From: Helicostylum pulchrum
Lineage: Eukaryota > Mucoromycota > Mucoromycetes > Mucorales > Mucoraceae
Assembly (NCBI GenBank): GCA_025677825.1
Contig: JAIXMO010000051.1
Location: forward strand, 62,001-126,000
Direction of reading: 5' to 3'
DNA length: 64,000 nucleotides
In this document: one piece after another, positions 11,717-23,700 of the stretch
How positions within the stretch are numbered: the stretch's first letter is position 1
Layout of the letters: every line of letters begins with the position of its first letter
Translations under genes and position numbers: made by a program
The notes under the pieces: model-generated
What the model saw: the letters and a program-made list of their open reading frames with translations, nothing else
Told to the model about the DNA's origin: nothing
The model's database searches: none

Positions 11717-12130
11717 TATATTTAAAAAAAGTAATTAAGTATTAAAAAAGAAAAAAGGGTTTAAGAAAAAAAAAGGTTAAAAAAGGTTAAAAAAAGGTTA
11801 AAAAAAGAAAAAGAAAAGAAAAAAAAAATTGTTTTTTTTTAAAAAAAAAAAAGTGACGCAGAGAGAGAGGGGAAAAAATCACTTGACGGAAGAGTGTTAC
11901 GGAATTGTACCGAGTTCCATATCTTGGTACTGTCAAAGAACCAAAAAAAAAAACCCCCCATTGAAGCAGTCCTTTTTTTTTTCTTTGTACAACATTCACC
12001 ACCTAATTTTTAATTTTACATTTACTTTGTTATTCTTTAACTAATAACCAACGTTTCTTGCATGAATTTATTTGATAATGTGTATATGTGTATATGGCAG
12101 GAGATAATCTATATGTTTTTTTTTGTACTT
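11717..12130. other. intergenic region
   Basis: Upstream of Lis1 and downstream of carnitine acetyltransferase. It has repeated GGTTAAAAAA units at about 11774-11810 and mirrored A/T homopolymers around 11830-11850. I see no gene. Confidence 0.6.
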
Positions 12131-13096
12131 TTACAATTTAGCTTCTGCGGTAATTTCAGTGGTCATCAAGTCTCTTAAATCATTAGCAGCTTCCTCAAGA
12201 CAATGCTTGAAATGATGCGTTCCATTGATATACTTGGTACCGTGTACCTCGAGGTCCTTGATACTTGCTACGTTAAATTGAAGTGCGTTGTTCTTGATCA
12301 TATAAGCGCATCCAAAGCCATCATCCACAACTTGACCCCAGCCATAGCCATCAAAGTTCTCTGACGATAATTGAGATGTAGAGAGGTACCAGTGAGAAGA
12401 GTAAGCGTTGACAGGTTGAGTAAACAACTCGGGCTTTTGTTCGCCGGACTCAATACAGTTCTTTAAGCCAAACAAGTGACGATCCACACCGTGACCATTG
12501 ACTGCATCAGCCATGTACGCACCTTGCACCTTGAGAGCAGAACGAAGTGCAGAGATCTTGGTTTCGTTGGTGGCGAAAGGATCCTCCATCTTCTTGACAA
12601 ACGCAACAGACTCTGTAGTGACGGTACGAGCGGTTTCAGTACGTCCACGTTGGAACTTTCTGGTTTGAGCAGACTCATAGGTAGGACGAGAGGTGCCGAA
12701 CATCTTGTAGTAGGCTAATTGGATCACCATTTGAGCATATCCGTCAGGAGAGCACTTGAACTTTTTGATCAAACTCTTGCCGTAGGATTGGTAGGATAAC
12801 ACAGTCAACTCGTGCTTGGCAATCAAGTTGTCAAAGTTTACACTGGCGGCAGCTACATCTTGTTCGATTTGTGGCGTGGTTTGGAATTGAAGAAGTTGAG
12901 GGTCAGGAATATCTGAACGAATTTCAATCGAACCATGATTTATTTTATCTTTGCTTAATCTAGTAAAATGTGTGTGTGTGAGAAAAAAAATTTGAATAAA
13001 TGTGGGGTAAAAAAAATTTAGATTACGTAAAATACTTTACCCTTCCAAGACATATTCGTTTAAGCGGCAAGTATTGGTACCATCCATACAAGAGTG

Positions 13097-13130
<34 letters not shown>

Positions 13131-14440
13131 ACATTAGTATATTTGTGTATGTGTGTGTGTGTGATTATAAATGTGTGTAGCTTACCTCGCCCATGAAACC
13201 AGCTTTACCGTTGTCAAATACAATGAATTGAAGTGGCTTATCAAAGAAACGGTTACGACCATCTCCGTGCCAGCAAGCACGAGAACCCTCGTCACGGGTA
13301 ACTGGAGTTTGATCATCAAGACAAATTACGAAATCAGATGACTCGACCTTTTCCAACAACTTTGCATTTTCCGGGTTGGCAGCCACCAGATTTTCTCTAT
13401 ACTGTTACACACTTAGTATTAAACCCCACACGTTTTTTTTTCTTTTTTTTTTTTACCTCTGTCCATTTATCACGGTTATCAGAAGTCAAGATACCGATAG
13501 GAAGTCCCTTGTCTTTACCGGCTTGGTTGATAATACGATTAAATTGGGTTTGGAGCTCGGCAGTAGATAATTGTTGACCTTGGTGGAAAGTATCAACTAG
13601 GTAGAATTTGTTTTTACGAATTACTACCACGTGGTTATTCTTGACAGGATCAAAAACGGCCTCGTAGTCAGAAGGTTTATGGGGCATACGACAGTTATTG
13701 AACATGTACTTGTAAGAATCCATACACATGGGTTCTCCCTTTGCCATTTCAATCGAAAGAGTTTTACTGTAAAAAAAAAGGGGGGGGGGGTATATTAGTT
13801 TTTTCTTTTTTATAGGTATAAAAAAAAAACCACTCTTACTCGACAACTTGTTTCTTGAATTCAAGTGCAGCAGTGGTAATAGCAGCAGCACGTTGAGCAG
13901 GATCCTTTCTCAACTTATCATCCTTGAACAAGAAAAAGTAACTGACATAAATGACCACAGGATCGCGATACCCCATATAGGCTTGATCCAACCACCAATC
14001 CTCCATCCAGTTGACTACACTGGGATCGTTGAATCTAGCCAATAAACGCTCTTGCAACTTGGTTCCAAGTCCACCAGGCGCTTCAAAGTCCTTGGCTGCT
14101 TGCTCCGTCTTTTTGTATTCAGCATCGTCTAAAAGTGGACGCACTGATTGTAAGTACTTGCTTAAAGTACCACTTAATGCAGGTACGGGCAATTTAGGCA
14201 AATTGGCTTGGTATTTCAGCATGGGGCCTGCGGCTTTAGGGTCAATAGGTGTCTTGGGTGTTGGCTTCACTGTAGACATCGTACGACGACCTACTGCCGA
14301 CTTTTTAAAAACGATGAAGGGGGTTAGTTTTCCTTCAGCCTTTCTTCTTTGCTCGAAAAACAAATAAAACCAAGGTATATACTTACAGCAGCCATAGTGA
14401 AACGAGGAGTTACTCTTGTAACGTTTCTAATAAAAGACAT
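12131..14440 (-). CDS. CAT2: carnitine O-acetyltransferase (mitochondrial and probably peroxisomal)
   Basis: Transfers acetyl groups between CoA and carnitine so that acetyl units from beta-oxidation can cross organelle membranes. Six exons (14387-14440, 13840-14300, 13457-13766, 13186-13401, 13041-13096, 12131-12959) encode 641 residues. Exon 1 encodes 18 residues (MSFIRNVTRVT...), basic and hydroxylated with no acidic residues, like a mitochondrial presequence. The choline/carnitine acyltransferase domain begins about residue 40 (LPKLPVPAL). The catalytic His lies in E-HSCMDGTNTCR, split across an intron. The later CoA/carnitine-site segment STSQLSS is present. The protein ends AKL, a PTS1 peroxisomal signal as in yeast Cat2. 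Internal Met codons at the end of exon 1 and near residue 28 could give a form without the presequence. It lies 279 bp downstream of the carnitine carrier gene on the same strand. Confidence 0.93.
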
Positions 14441-14719
14441 TTTTTTTTTGATGTTTCAATAAAAAGAAAAAGATAAAAAAAGGGGGAAAAAATATAAAAC
14501 GAGCGATATTTAAGTCCTAAAAAAAAAGTGACTGAAACTTTAGTATTAAATTTGTGTCAGCAAAATTAAGTGTTACACTAACAAAAAAGATATATGTAAT
14601 TACAAAGCATAAGAGATCACCCCCGCATTATTGTATTTTTTTTCACACTCCAAAAATAAATTAGCTTTAAATGTTTTTTTTTATTTTAATAATCTATACA
14701 AAAATGTGTTTGTTGTGTT

Positions 14720-15840
14720 TTAAAAGGCCATGTTCATAGCTCTCATGGAATATTCAACACCCAAGAAAGTAGCAGCGTTAGCAGGGAAAGCTCTCAACAT
14801 GGCAGGACCAAGACCCTTAAACAAAGCTTGAGGACCGTCAGCCTTAAGTGTCTTTTTAAGACAATCGCCTAATCCACTGTAAGTACCAGCGGGAGCAGAT
14901 TGCAAGCGAGACTTGAGAACATCAGGAGGAATAGCAATAGTCCACATAGCAACACCAGCCATACCTTTTAAGATAAAAATTAAAAACCTTTTCTCACTTT
15001 AAAATATAATAAAAAACTTACCACCAGCAAATAAGACAGCACCAAAGCTTAAATCTTCAGGACGAGTACCTTCAGGGGTAAGTTGCTTCTTGATCAACTC
15101 ATAAGCAACGAAATAAGCAGCGGAACCAGGAGAATCACGTAATAAAGTAGCACCAGTACCTCTCCAAATAGATCTTACGCCGCCTTCCTTGTACAACTGA
15201 CGAACAACGTCCAAAGGACCCTTATACTTTTGCTCGCCACCTTGGCCTTGAATTTGCATCAATACCTTGACACGTTCAGAAGGTGCCATGAATAATGTTG
15301 TAGGTACGGCTGAAAATGCACCTGCAAATGTAATCTCGGCCAAACTAAGTTGCTTACTGGTGTTTTCCTTATCAGTTCTTAATCCATAAATAAGCTTCTT
15401 ACCGAGATCATAAGACTACATTAAACAGGCAAAAAATTAGTATAACCGGGAAAAGAAGTATGTTTTTATGCTATAAAAAAAAACTTTACCCAGAAAGAAA
15501 CGGCAAAGATAGGTGTGATACTAAGTAAAGGTGTAGCCATACCACGATACAAACCAAACATACCATCCTTCTTTACAATTTGCTTGAAACAATCGGCTGT
15601 GCTCTTGTAAACACCTTCACTGGTTTGAAGACGAACCTTGACAAGATCAAAAGGTTGACTAAAAAAAATATATATATATAAGTTACTCACTTTGAAACAT
15701 ACACTCGTTTAAAAAAAAAAGAAAACTTACCCGACTAAAACAGCGGCCATACCACCGAAACCACCGGAAAGAAAAGACTTTACAGAGGATGCGGTACTAG
15801 ACTTTACTTCGACAACAGGCTTAAGTTCTTCAGCAGACAT
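14720..15840 (-). CDS. CRC1: mitochondrial carnitine/acylcarnitine carrier
   Basis: An inner-membrane exchanger of acylcarnitine for carnitine. Four exons (15731-15840, 15490-15658, 15022-15415, 14720-14964) encode 305 residues in three tandem mitochondrial-carrier repeats. The PX[D/E]XX[K/R] signatures are QPFDLVKVRLQ (repeat 1), APSERVKVLMQ (repeat 2, with a divergent E-R pair) and IPPDVLKSRLQSAP (repeat 3). The second repeat's divergent signature and the third's PPDVLKSRLQ are typical of carnitine carriers, which separates this from phosphate, ornithine or citrate carriers. Ornithine carriers are the closest alternative. There is no cleavable presequence, as usual for the family. The next gene downstream is carnitine acetyltransferase, which fits the assignment and suggests a shared pathway. 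The symbol is by analogy with yeast CRC1. Confidence 0.88.
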
Positions 15841-16842
15841 TTTTATTATTATAAAAGAGGAAGGTGTTTTTTTTAAAAAAAGGTCTCGAAATTTTTTTTT
15901 TAAAAGATGCGGGGTGAGAGTTTTATTCGGCATTTTAAAAAATAAGGGGGGTGTGTAATACCATATGATTTTTTATTATCTACCTGTCATCAGAATTGTA
16001 AAGGTTTGGTGGCTTGCTGGTTCCCTTCCTCCTTTTTTTTTCCCACCGTGTTGTACGTCACCGTGCAATCGATAAGACATAATCCCAATTCGGGGGAAGA
16101 GTGTTGGCTGTAAAATAAATCGTTTCATTACACATTTTTTTGTTAACGACGGTGTATATTTTAAATTCAGGCTTGTTTTTTTTTTTTGGATACACCTCTT
16201 TTTATATAAAAATCTATATATAAAAGGAGGGGTTAAACGCGAAAATTTATTTTTAACAGCCAAGTAGTAGGGAGGGTTTTATTTCGATTTTGGTTACATA
16301 ATTCTTTTGGACCTAAAAAAGGATGATTCCCTCCAAAAATGTTAATTTAGGTCAGGGTTTGTTGTGTTACTTTTTTGATAAATTACATTTTCTGTAAAAG
16401 AAAAAAGTTTTTTAGTATGTATTTCTTAAAAGGGAGTGTCGCTCTTTTCTTTTTCTTTTTTAATTGTGATTGATAATGAACTTGTAGTACGTGTAATTTA
16501 GCATATTACATGCAAAAGAAGGTAGCGGCGGGTGGGGCCGGTGAGCGCGGGAGAAAGACTCTTTTTTTGACAAGAGAAAAAAAAAAAGGTTTTTGTTCAC
16601 ATTATTACGAAAGATACTATTATTAAAAAAAAAAGTAGCATAATTTTCTCTAAATACTTTTTTTTTTTTGCATTGTAAAAGTTGTACTGAATGAATTATT
16701 TTTTTTATCTCTAAAGTGTGACGGCTTCTTACCTTTTTTTTTTTTAGAATACGGCCTAAAATACCACTGTGCAAAAAATAAAAATATTTTCCCTCTCTCT
16801 TAATAATCTCTTTTTATATAAAAAAAAAAAAGTTATAATATA
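15841..16842. other. divergent intergenic region
   Basis: About 1 kb between the carnitine carrier (minus) and the FUS-like gene (plus), so it should contain both promoters. It is AT-rich with many T runs and a short GC-rich patch around 16525-16555. Two ORFs of about 100 codons on the minus strand are Lys/Phe-rich and have no recognisable domain. I see no gene. Confidence 0.55.
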
Positions 16843-18220
16843 ATGCCTGGATCTAGAGAAGACGGTCAAGGATATCAACAATGTAAATTTCAATAAAACC
16901 CTTTTTTTGTATACATGTATCTTTATTTTTTTTTCTTTCCGTAAATGTCTGACTTAATTTCATATAAAAAAGATGACGGAGGATATCAACAATCTAGTAA
17001 CGATTATCCTTCCTACGGTGGTAACAATGGACCTAGTGGAGGGTTTAGAGATCGTGGGTACGGTAGACAAGATCGATACGCTCAAGAATCTAGATACGAG
17101 AGTAGACCTCCCGTAAACGATAGCGGTAAACTTTTTTTTTTTTAAAAAAATATTTTTTCGTGTGTTTTATTCATTTATAAAAAAAAAATAGGTATTCATA
17201 GAATTGAAGATACAGTTTATATCAATAATTTACCTCAAGATGTAACTGAGGAAAAACTTGCTGAACATTTTGGATCTATTGGAATCATCAAGACTGATAA
17301 AAAGTTAAAGAAACCCAAGAGTAAGAACAAGCAATTACATGATCTTTGTGTAAATGAGCTAATGTTTTTTTTTTTCTTTCTTTCTTTTAGTTTGGATTTA
17401 TGTTGATAAAACCACTAATCTTCCCAAGGGTGATGGCAAGTACTTTTTTTCTTCTGCAAAAAAAAAAAAAAAACATGAGTTAATTTTTTTTTTTTTAATA
17501 GCTACCTTGACTTATGATGATCCTCCTTCTGCCGACGCAGCCATTCAATGGTTTGGTGGCAAAGAATTTATGGGAAATATTATTGAAGTTACAAAAGCCG
17601 AAAGAAAGATGACTATTCCACGTAAAGTATTCCTAATTAAAAAAACAATGAAAACAAAAGGCATTAATTATTTTTTTAAAATATACAGCTGAGAGAGGCT
17701 CCGGTGGCTTCGGTGGTGATCGCGGCGGAGGAGGAGATCGCCGTGGCGGAAGAGGTGGATTCCGTGATCATAGTGGAGGTGGTGGTGGACGTGGAGGCGG
17801 TATGGGTGGCGGTGGAGGTGGTAGAGAAGCCAGAGAAGGAGATTGGACCTGTGACGGGTAAAGCCATAAATTGATAATTTAATGCCATATATTAACACAT
17901 AAATTATGTAATAATTTAGGTGTAGCGCTAATAACTTTTCCAGAAGAGATGAATGCTTTAAATGTCACGCACAAAAGCCAGGCGGTGCTGGTGGTAGCGG
18001 CGGTGGTGGCAGTAGAAGAGGTGGAGGAGGAGATAGAGGTAGTTACCGTGGTGGAGACCGCGGCGGTGATCGTGGTGATCGCGGAGATCGTGGTGACCGT
18101 GGAGACCGTGACCGTGGAGGAGATAGAAGAGAACGTTTTGATGATAGAAGTCGCGGTGGAGGAAGAGATGATTACCGTAAAGATACTAGTAGACATGAAA
18201 GACGCGACAGACCTTATTAA
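16843..18220 (+). CDS. FUS/EWS/TAF15-like RNA-binding protein (RRM, RanBP2 zinc finger, RGG)
   Basis: A predicted nuclear RNA-binding protein of the FET/Cabeza type. Seven exons (16843-16882, 16973-17125, 17192-17320, 17391-17435, 17502-17621, 17689-17857, 17920-18220) encode 318 residues. Order: an N-terminal Tyr/Gly/Gln-rich prion-like segment (1 to about 62), one RRM (about 70-155, with DTVYINNLP and the FUS-type [18 protein letters not shown]), an RGG region, a RanBP2-type zinc finger (about 213-240, W-x-C-x2-C, N, C-x2-C) and a long C-terminal RGG/GDRGD tract. RRM, RGG, zinc finger, RGG is the order seen in animal FUS. The intron after exon 4 appears to use a GC donor (G|GCAAGT at 17435). 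A dense antisense Ser/Thr ORF over the RGG region is an artefact of composition. Confidence 0.88.
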
Positions 18221-18975
18221 AATGTGTAAATATATAAATAAAAAGTGAAAGTAAAAAAAAAAACGTGCAGGGAGAGAAAGATATTTTATTAGCATATGTG
18301 AAATTACTTTATATGGAATTGCCACAAACTTCTTATACGTTTTTAAGCACGAGTTGTAATTAACACAAGGTGATTTATTCCTTAATCGCCCGTGGGACCC
18401 AACTTACACTACAAAACCTCCTTTAATTCTCCTCAAAAAAAGTTAGTTAAGGGAGTTGAATTACTATGATTGGTTATCTAATTTATGTGCTTCCCTTTTA
18501 AAGCATATTGAACGGTGCATTTGGATTAAAAGGTAGTATAATGTTTATTGTTCTTTTTTCTTTCCCCTTCTCTTTTATAGCCTTTTCTTACATTTTCTCT
18601 CTCTCTCTCTCTCTCTCTCCTTTTTTTTTACAACTCTTTCCTTTTCACCCCCGCACCTCCCTAAAAAAAAGAGAGGAAAGAAACTAAGCAGAGCAAAAGC
18701 AGAGCAAAAAGAAAAGAGAGAGAAAATTATTTATATAAACAACAAATACAAATAGATACACATTTTTTTTACTCCTTTTTTTTTTTTCTTATTCAACTCA
18801 CTCACTTTCTTTCTTTCTTTCTTCTTCTTTCTTTCTTCTTCTTTCTTCTTCTTTTTCTATTTGTATATATATATATAATAGTAGTAGTAGTATATATATA
18901 TATACATATATATATACAGTAACAACAACAACAACAAAATAGTCATTCACTACACACTTTACACTGCAAGACACA
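18221..18975. other. intergenic region with simple repeats
   Basis: Upstream of the cyclin gene. It carries a CT repeat (about 18598-18619), a long CTTT/CTT pyrimidine tract (about 18800-18857) and TAG and TA repeats (about 18867-18920). A long pyrimidine and simple-repeat leader of this kind is common before regulated growth genes, but no defined site can be named. There is no gene. Confidence 0.6.
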
Positions 18976-20185
18976 ATGACTTCTCTTTTATCTATTCAAT
19001 ATGTTACATCTCTACCAGAAGTTGTTCATTCAGAAAAAGAATTGTTTAAACTTCGAAATATTTTACAACAAAAAAGGACAACAATACAACAACCTCCTCC
19101 TCCTCCTCCTTTGAATAATAATAGATTAGCCTATGTTGATGCCCTTGTTGGTAAATAATGATAATAATGTTGTTGAATTTAAAATTTAATTTTTTTGTAT
19201 GTTGTACATAATAGATGCAAACGCTCTTGTAATTGAATCTATATGGAAGATACCTAAATCGAATAATACAGCAGCTGTAGTACCATTAAGAACATTTATT
19301 CAAGAAGTGTTAAAGAGAAGCAGAACAACGTATTCTACATTACAAACGGCATTATTTTATTTATTTCGTTCAAGACCTGAAATTAAATTACACATGACAA
19401 GAATGCAACAACAACAATCAACACAGTGGGAAGATGCCTATGTTAGTTGTGGTCGACGTATGTTTTTAGCAAGTTTAGTTGTTGCCTCTAAATTTGTACA
19501 AGATAAAACCTACCGTAATTCTGCTTGGGCAAAGATAGCTGGTTTACCTGTTGCTGAAATCAATGCTGCTGAAAGAATCTTTTTAAACATTATTGATTAT
19601 CGACTTTATATCTCTCAGCCCACTTTTGAAAAATGGCATCATTTATTACATTTACATGTTGAAGCAAAGACATTGAATCAACCAAACAACTTGCAAGATT
19701 TCAGCAATTTAGCCTTCGCTCCAATTGAATTACATCATACTCCAACACCTTCTTTTCATTATAATTATATTCATAAACCACAACAACAAACTCATTGCAT
19801 CAGTCCAACTACCCCCACTTCTTCTCCTCCACGTAACAACAATACTACTAACCATGGTTGGACAATCGTACTTTCTCCTACCACCTTTTTAAATGATAAT
19901 AGAAAGAGATGTTATCAACAGCAACAACAAAGCGGTTATTATCCTCTTCCTCCTCCTCCTCATCCTCCTGTACTGTCAATGTCACTTCCAAGTTCTATCA
20001 ATTCATCTCCTATGCAAACTCCAACTCAAATCTCTCCTGTAAAAATGAATAATGGTACTTCTGTATTCAATTGGAGTTCTCCCATGTCAAACAAGAAAAG
20101 AAAGTATTCTACTATAGAGCCAAACACTCGTTCATACAATATTAGTAATGTTAGACAACAATCCGCAAAGAGATTTCACCCATAA
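18976..20185 (+). CDS. Pcl-type (Pho85-like kinase) cyclin
   Basis: A regulatory subunit for a Pho85/Cdk5-like kinase, acting in G1 progression or polarity or nutrient signalling. Two exons (18976-19150, 19215-20185) encode 381 residues. The intron splits the Asp of YVDALVDANALV. The cyclin box (about 55-190) contains PLRTFIQEVLKRSRTTYSTLQTAL, FLASLVVASKFVQDKTYRNSAWAKI and LPVAEINAAERIFLNIIDYRLYIS, all typical of the Pcl1/Pcl2/Pcl5 group. There is a Pro run at about 42-47. The C-terminal half is low-complexity with poly-Pro, Gln and Ser/Thr-Pro sites, probably disordered and phosphorylated. Which Pcl it matches cannot be decided from the sequence alone. Confidence 0.85.
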
Positions 20186-20712
20186 AAAAAACACACACAC
20201 ACGCACACACACACACATATACTCAAAATCTCTCCTTTTTTCTATATTTATATACAACGCACACACACTCCTTTCTTTTTGACAACTCTCTTTCTTTCTC
20301 ACTCATTCTTTTTTCTGTTGTTTTTTTGTATGAGCATTATATAACCATTTCCATTCTTTGTTCATCTTTTATACATTTATTCCTATTATTATTACTACTA
20401 CTATTATGATTTATTTTTCCCCCCCTTTTTTTTTTTATACATACATATATATTATACCTCTTTTTTTTTTTTCTTTTTGTAATTTTTTTCTTTTTTTTTT
20501 TTCTTTTTTTTTTATCCGCAAAAAAAAAACCTCCCTCTTTCTTGATCAATAACTGCTTTGAAATAAAAACATATAAATATCCAAAATAAGATCGTAGTCT
20601 TAAAGTGACTGTAATACATTGTTTAAACCACCAATCAAAGAATAAATAAACCGACAACAAAAAACATAATTATTTTTTTTTCTTTTTCCTTTGTTTAAAC
20701 CCTTTGCAGAAA
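20186..20712. other. intergenic region
   Basis: A CA repeat at about 20190-20217, then pyrimidine-rich DNA and a very A/T-rich stretch (20420-20530). I see no gene. The short ORFs are Lys/Phe homopolymer translations. Confidence 0.6.
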
Positions 20713-23700
20713 ATGAAAGTCGACTTGAATAAACATCCTTCATGTAGACGTATTCTTTGGGTTGGTTATACTAAAATATGTACATTCTTAATACCAGATA
20801 AACTACTCGTCTATTTATCTCTCACAACTCAAGGTACATGAAAAATTTAATATAATAGATTTTCTTTTATAATTCTTCCTTTTTTTTTTTTTTTATCTAG
20901 CAAGACGAATAGCCTGGAGAGAAAAACTCACATTATTTATATCCTACGCCATTATATGTTCAATATTCTGTTTCTGGTTGGAATTCATCACTGCTTTATT
21001 TTGCGATCCACCTAGAACATACGATTACGAAACTGTCTATTCCAACAATTCACAGCAATCAACTATTAACGGTCAAGTCGTCGATTGGCATGAACTAGGC
21101 AACTTAACTCAAATGACTTCTTCCGTTAACCAACACCCTGCCGTCGATTTATCTCCCATGTTTCCCTTATTTATGCAATTACAAAGACCTAAAAATCAAC
21201 TTTATTACAATAATCACATAATAGACAGCTGTATTCAGCGTTCCAACCGTTCTGCTGAAGCGGATAATTGGCTTCTTCATAAACTTACACAAGACTCAGG
21301 GTACCAATACAAAAATGATCAGCTTGTTTCTTGTCCAATACCAGGTAAAAGAAATATCACCGGTGCTCCTTGTTTTTATTCTTTACTCTCTCGACATGAA
21401 TTCAACAAATATCCCAAGAAAGGCTGTACGTTTTTTTTATATTTTCTTTAAAAAACTGTTGTATTATATTCTTATTAATATGGATTTTTTTTTATTTTTT
21501 TTTTGATAGTTGTAAAATATACTACAGAAAGAATTAGTAAAAACTTTACTACACTACCTTACCAAGATATGTCGAGTCAGGCCTTTGTCATATTGGATAA
21601 TTCCGTACTGGATGTCACGGATTATTTAACTTCAGCCACCAACATTGTAAAAGTCGCGAAAGGATCGCATTCACGAGCATTTGCACTCGATCGAATGTTT
21701 CTACCGCTCGATATCAGCATCTTATTATTCACCAGTATGGGATTGGATATTACACCTTACTTCCATAACGGAGATATCAAATCTGGAGACCAATACCTAC
21801 CCTGTCTAAAGGAACTATTTTTTCACGGCGTATTATCCAGAAACGAAGACGAAGGATGCGATCAAAGGAACTTAGCACTCTGGATCACAATGGGCTGTTT
21901 CCTATTTTACTTTTTATTAAAAGTAAACCTATCCAACCTATCTCGATTACACTGCGTGCAAAGACTCTTTAAATCATCAAGCCGACCCAGCAGACAATTC
22001 ACATTATCTTGCTCCAACAGATACTTACCTCCGTTTGTCTTGTTCTTTATCCCTTGTTACGCCGAATCTTCCGAAACAATCAAACAAACATTGGATTCTT
22101 TAGCTCGTACAAGCTACCCCGATAATCGAAAGCTTTTATTTTTCGTGTGTGATGGATTAGCTAAATCTCGATCCGACGGCGGCAAAGAGACTTATGCTTG
22201 TATATTAGAATCTTTGGGCTACAGCTCAACCAAAGATCCGGAATTAAGATCCTATGTGTCCCTGGGACAAGGCGCCAGAAGAATAAATCATGCGAAAGTA
22301 TACGCTGGATTTTACGAATCAGGTCGTAACAGAGTACCCTTTTTAATGGTAGTCAAGATAGGATCCATATTTGAATCCGGTAAAAGAGTACCTGGTAATC
22401 GTGGTAAAAGAGATTCCATGGTGATGGTTTTAAGTTTTCTGGAACGGTGTATGAATCTATCGCATAATCGGATCTCTCCGTTGGAGTTTGAATTATTTAA
22501 CCAGTGTTATAATCTATTAGGAATTGATCCAAGGTGTCTAAAGTACATGCTGGTGACAGACGCTGATACGCAAGTACAAGACGATGTAGTCGTAAGGCTG
22601 GTATCTAGGTTAGAAGCAGATCCAAATCTATTAGCTGTCAATGGTTATATTCGTCCTGCCAATCCAGAAGAAAATATCGTGACCATGTTACAGATATTTC
22701 CATTGTATACAATGTTTTATTCCGGTTTAGCCTATGAAGCTTGTTTAGGTTGTGTCGCAACGATTAATGGAGGTTTCATCATGTATCGATTATGGAATGA
22801 TACAACGTACAATTCAAATAATTACAGCATGCATCAATTACCTTCACATCAATTAAACAAGTGGCCAAAAGTAAGCGATGAAATCATTGAACCATCATCA
22901 CCAATAGCAAGTACAACCATCACAAGTTGGAGACCACCTGATAATAATAAGCATAATCATGACGATGACGACGATGATACCAGTAGTGATGATAACGTAA
23001 CAACTGTTTCTTCTTCTCGTAAAATGAATTCTTCTACCAGTACTACTAACCCTCAACAACAACATCATCGACGCCGTACATTCAACAAAAAGAAAAAGAC
23101 GTCGAGACAAGACACAGTGCAATTTTCATTAGCACCAAATCAAGAGATTGAAGCTATTTGTATTCAACCTACCGTATTGCGAGGATTTGCTACACCTATT
23201 GCAAACACCATGCATATGGAAAATGTATTATTGTTGGGCGAAGATCAGTACCTAAGTACAGTCTTATTGAAATCACATCCAAACCACCGTATTGGTTTTG
23301 AACCAGAAGCAATTGCATATACCACCATACCAAGCAACTTTTTCGCATTACAAGCGCTTCAATTACGCAACATTCGGTCCACATTTCACGCACTGGTTGA
23401 GTTCCAGTATATAGCCACGCATCTGGGCTTTCGATACTGGATTACTTCCTTTACAAAGCTACTCGATATGGTACTTTCCATGCCGATTATTGTTTACCTC
23501 TACGGTGTTTACATTCGATACTTTATTTATACATACCAAGTATATGCAACCATTGCAGGTGCCTTTACAGGTTTGATTATGCTACATATCTTGTATTTTT
23601 TAGTACGAAGACAATTCAAGTATGTCTTTTGGTTTATCATTTACGGGTTGTTTTCGGTGCCCTTGTTTAATATATATTTTCCCGTATTGTCGGTATGGTT

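Noticed and set aside
17879..18325. 148-codon Ser/Thr-rich minus-strand ORF over the FUS-like gene
   Set aside because: It is the antisense translation of the RGG tract and crosses a clear intron boundary of the plus-strand gene.
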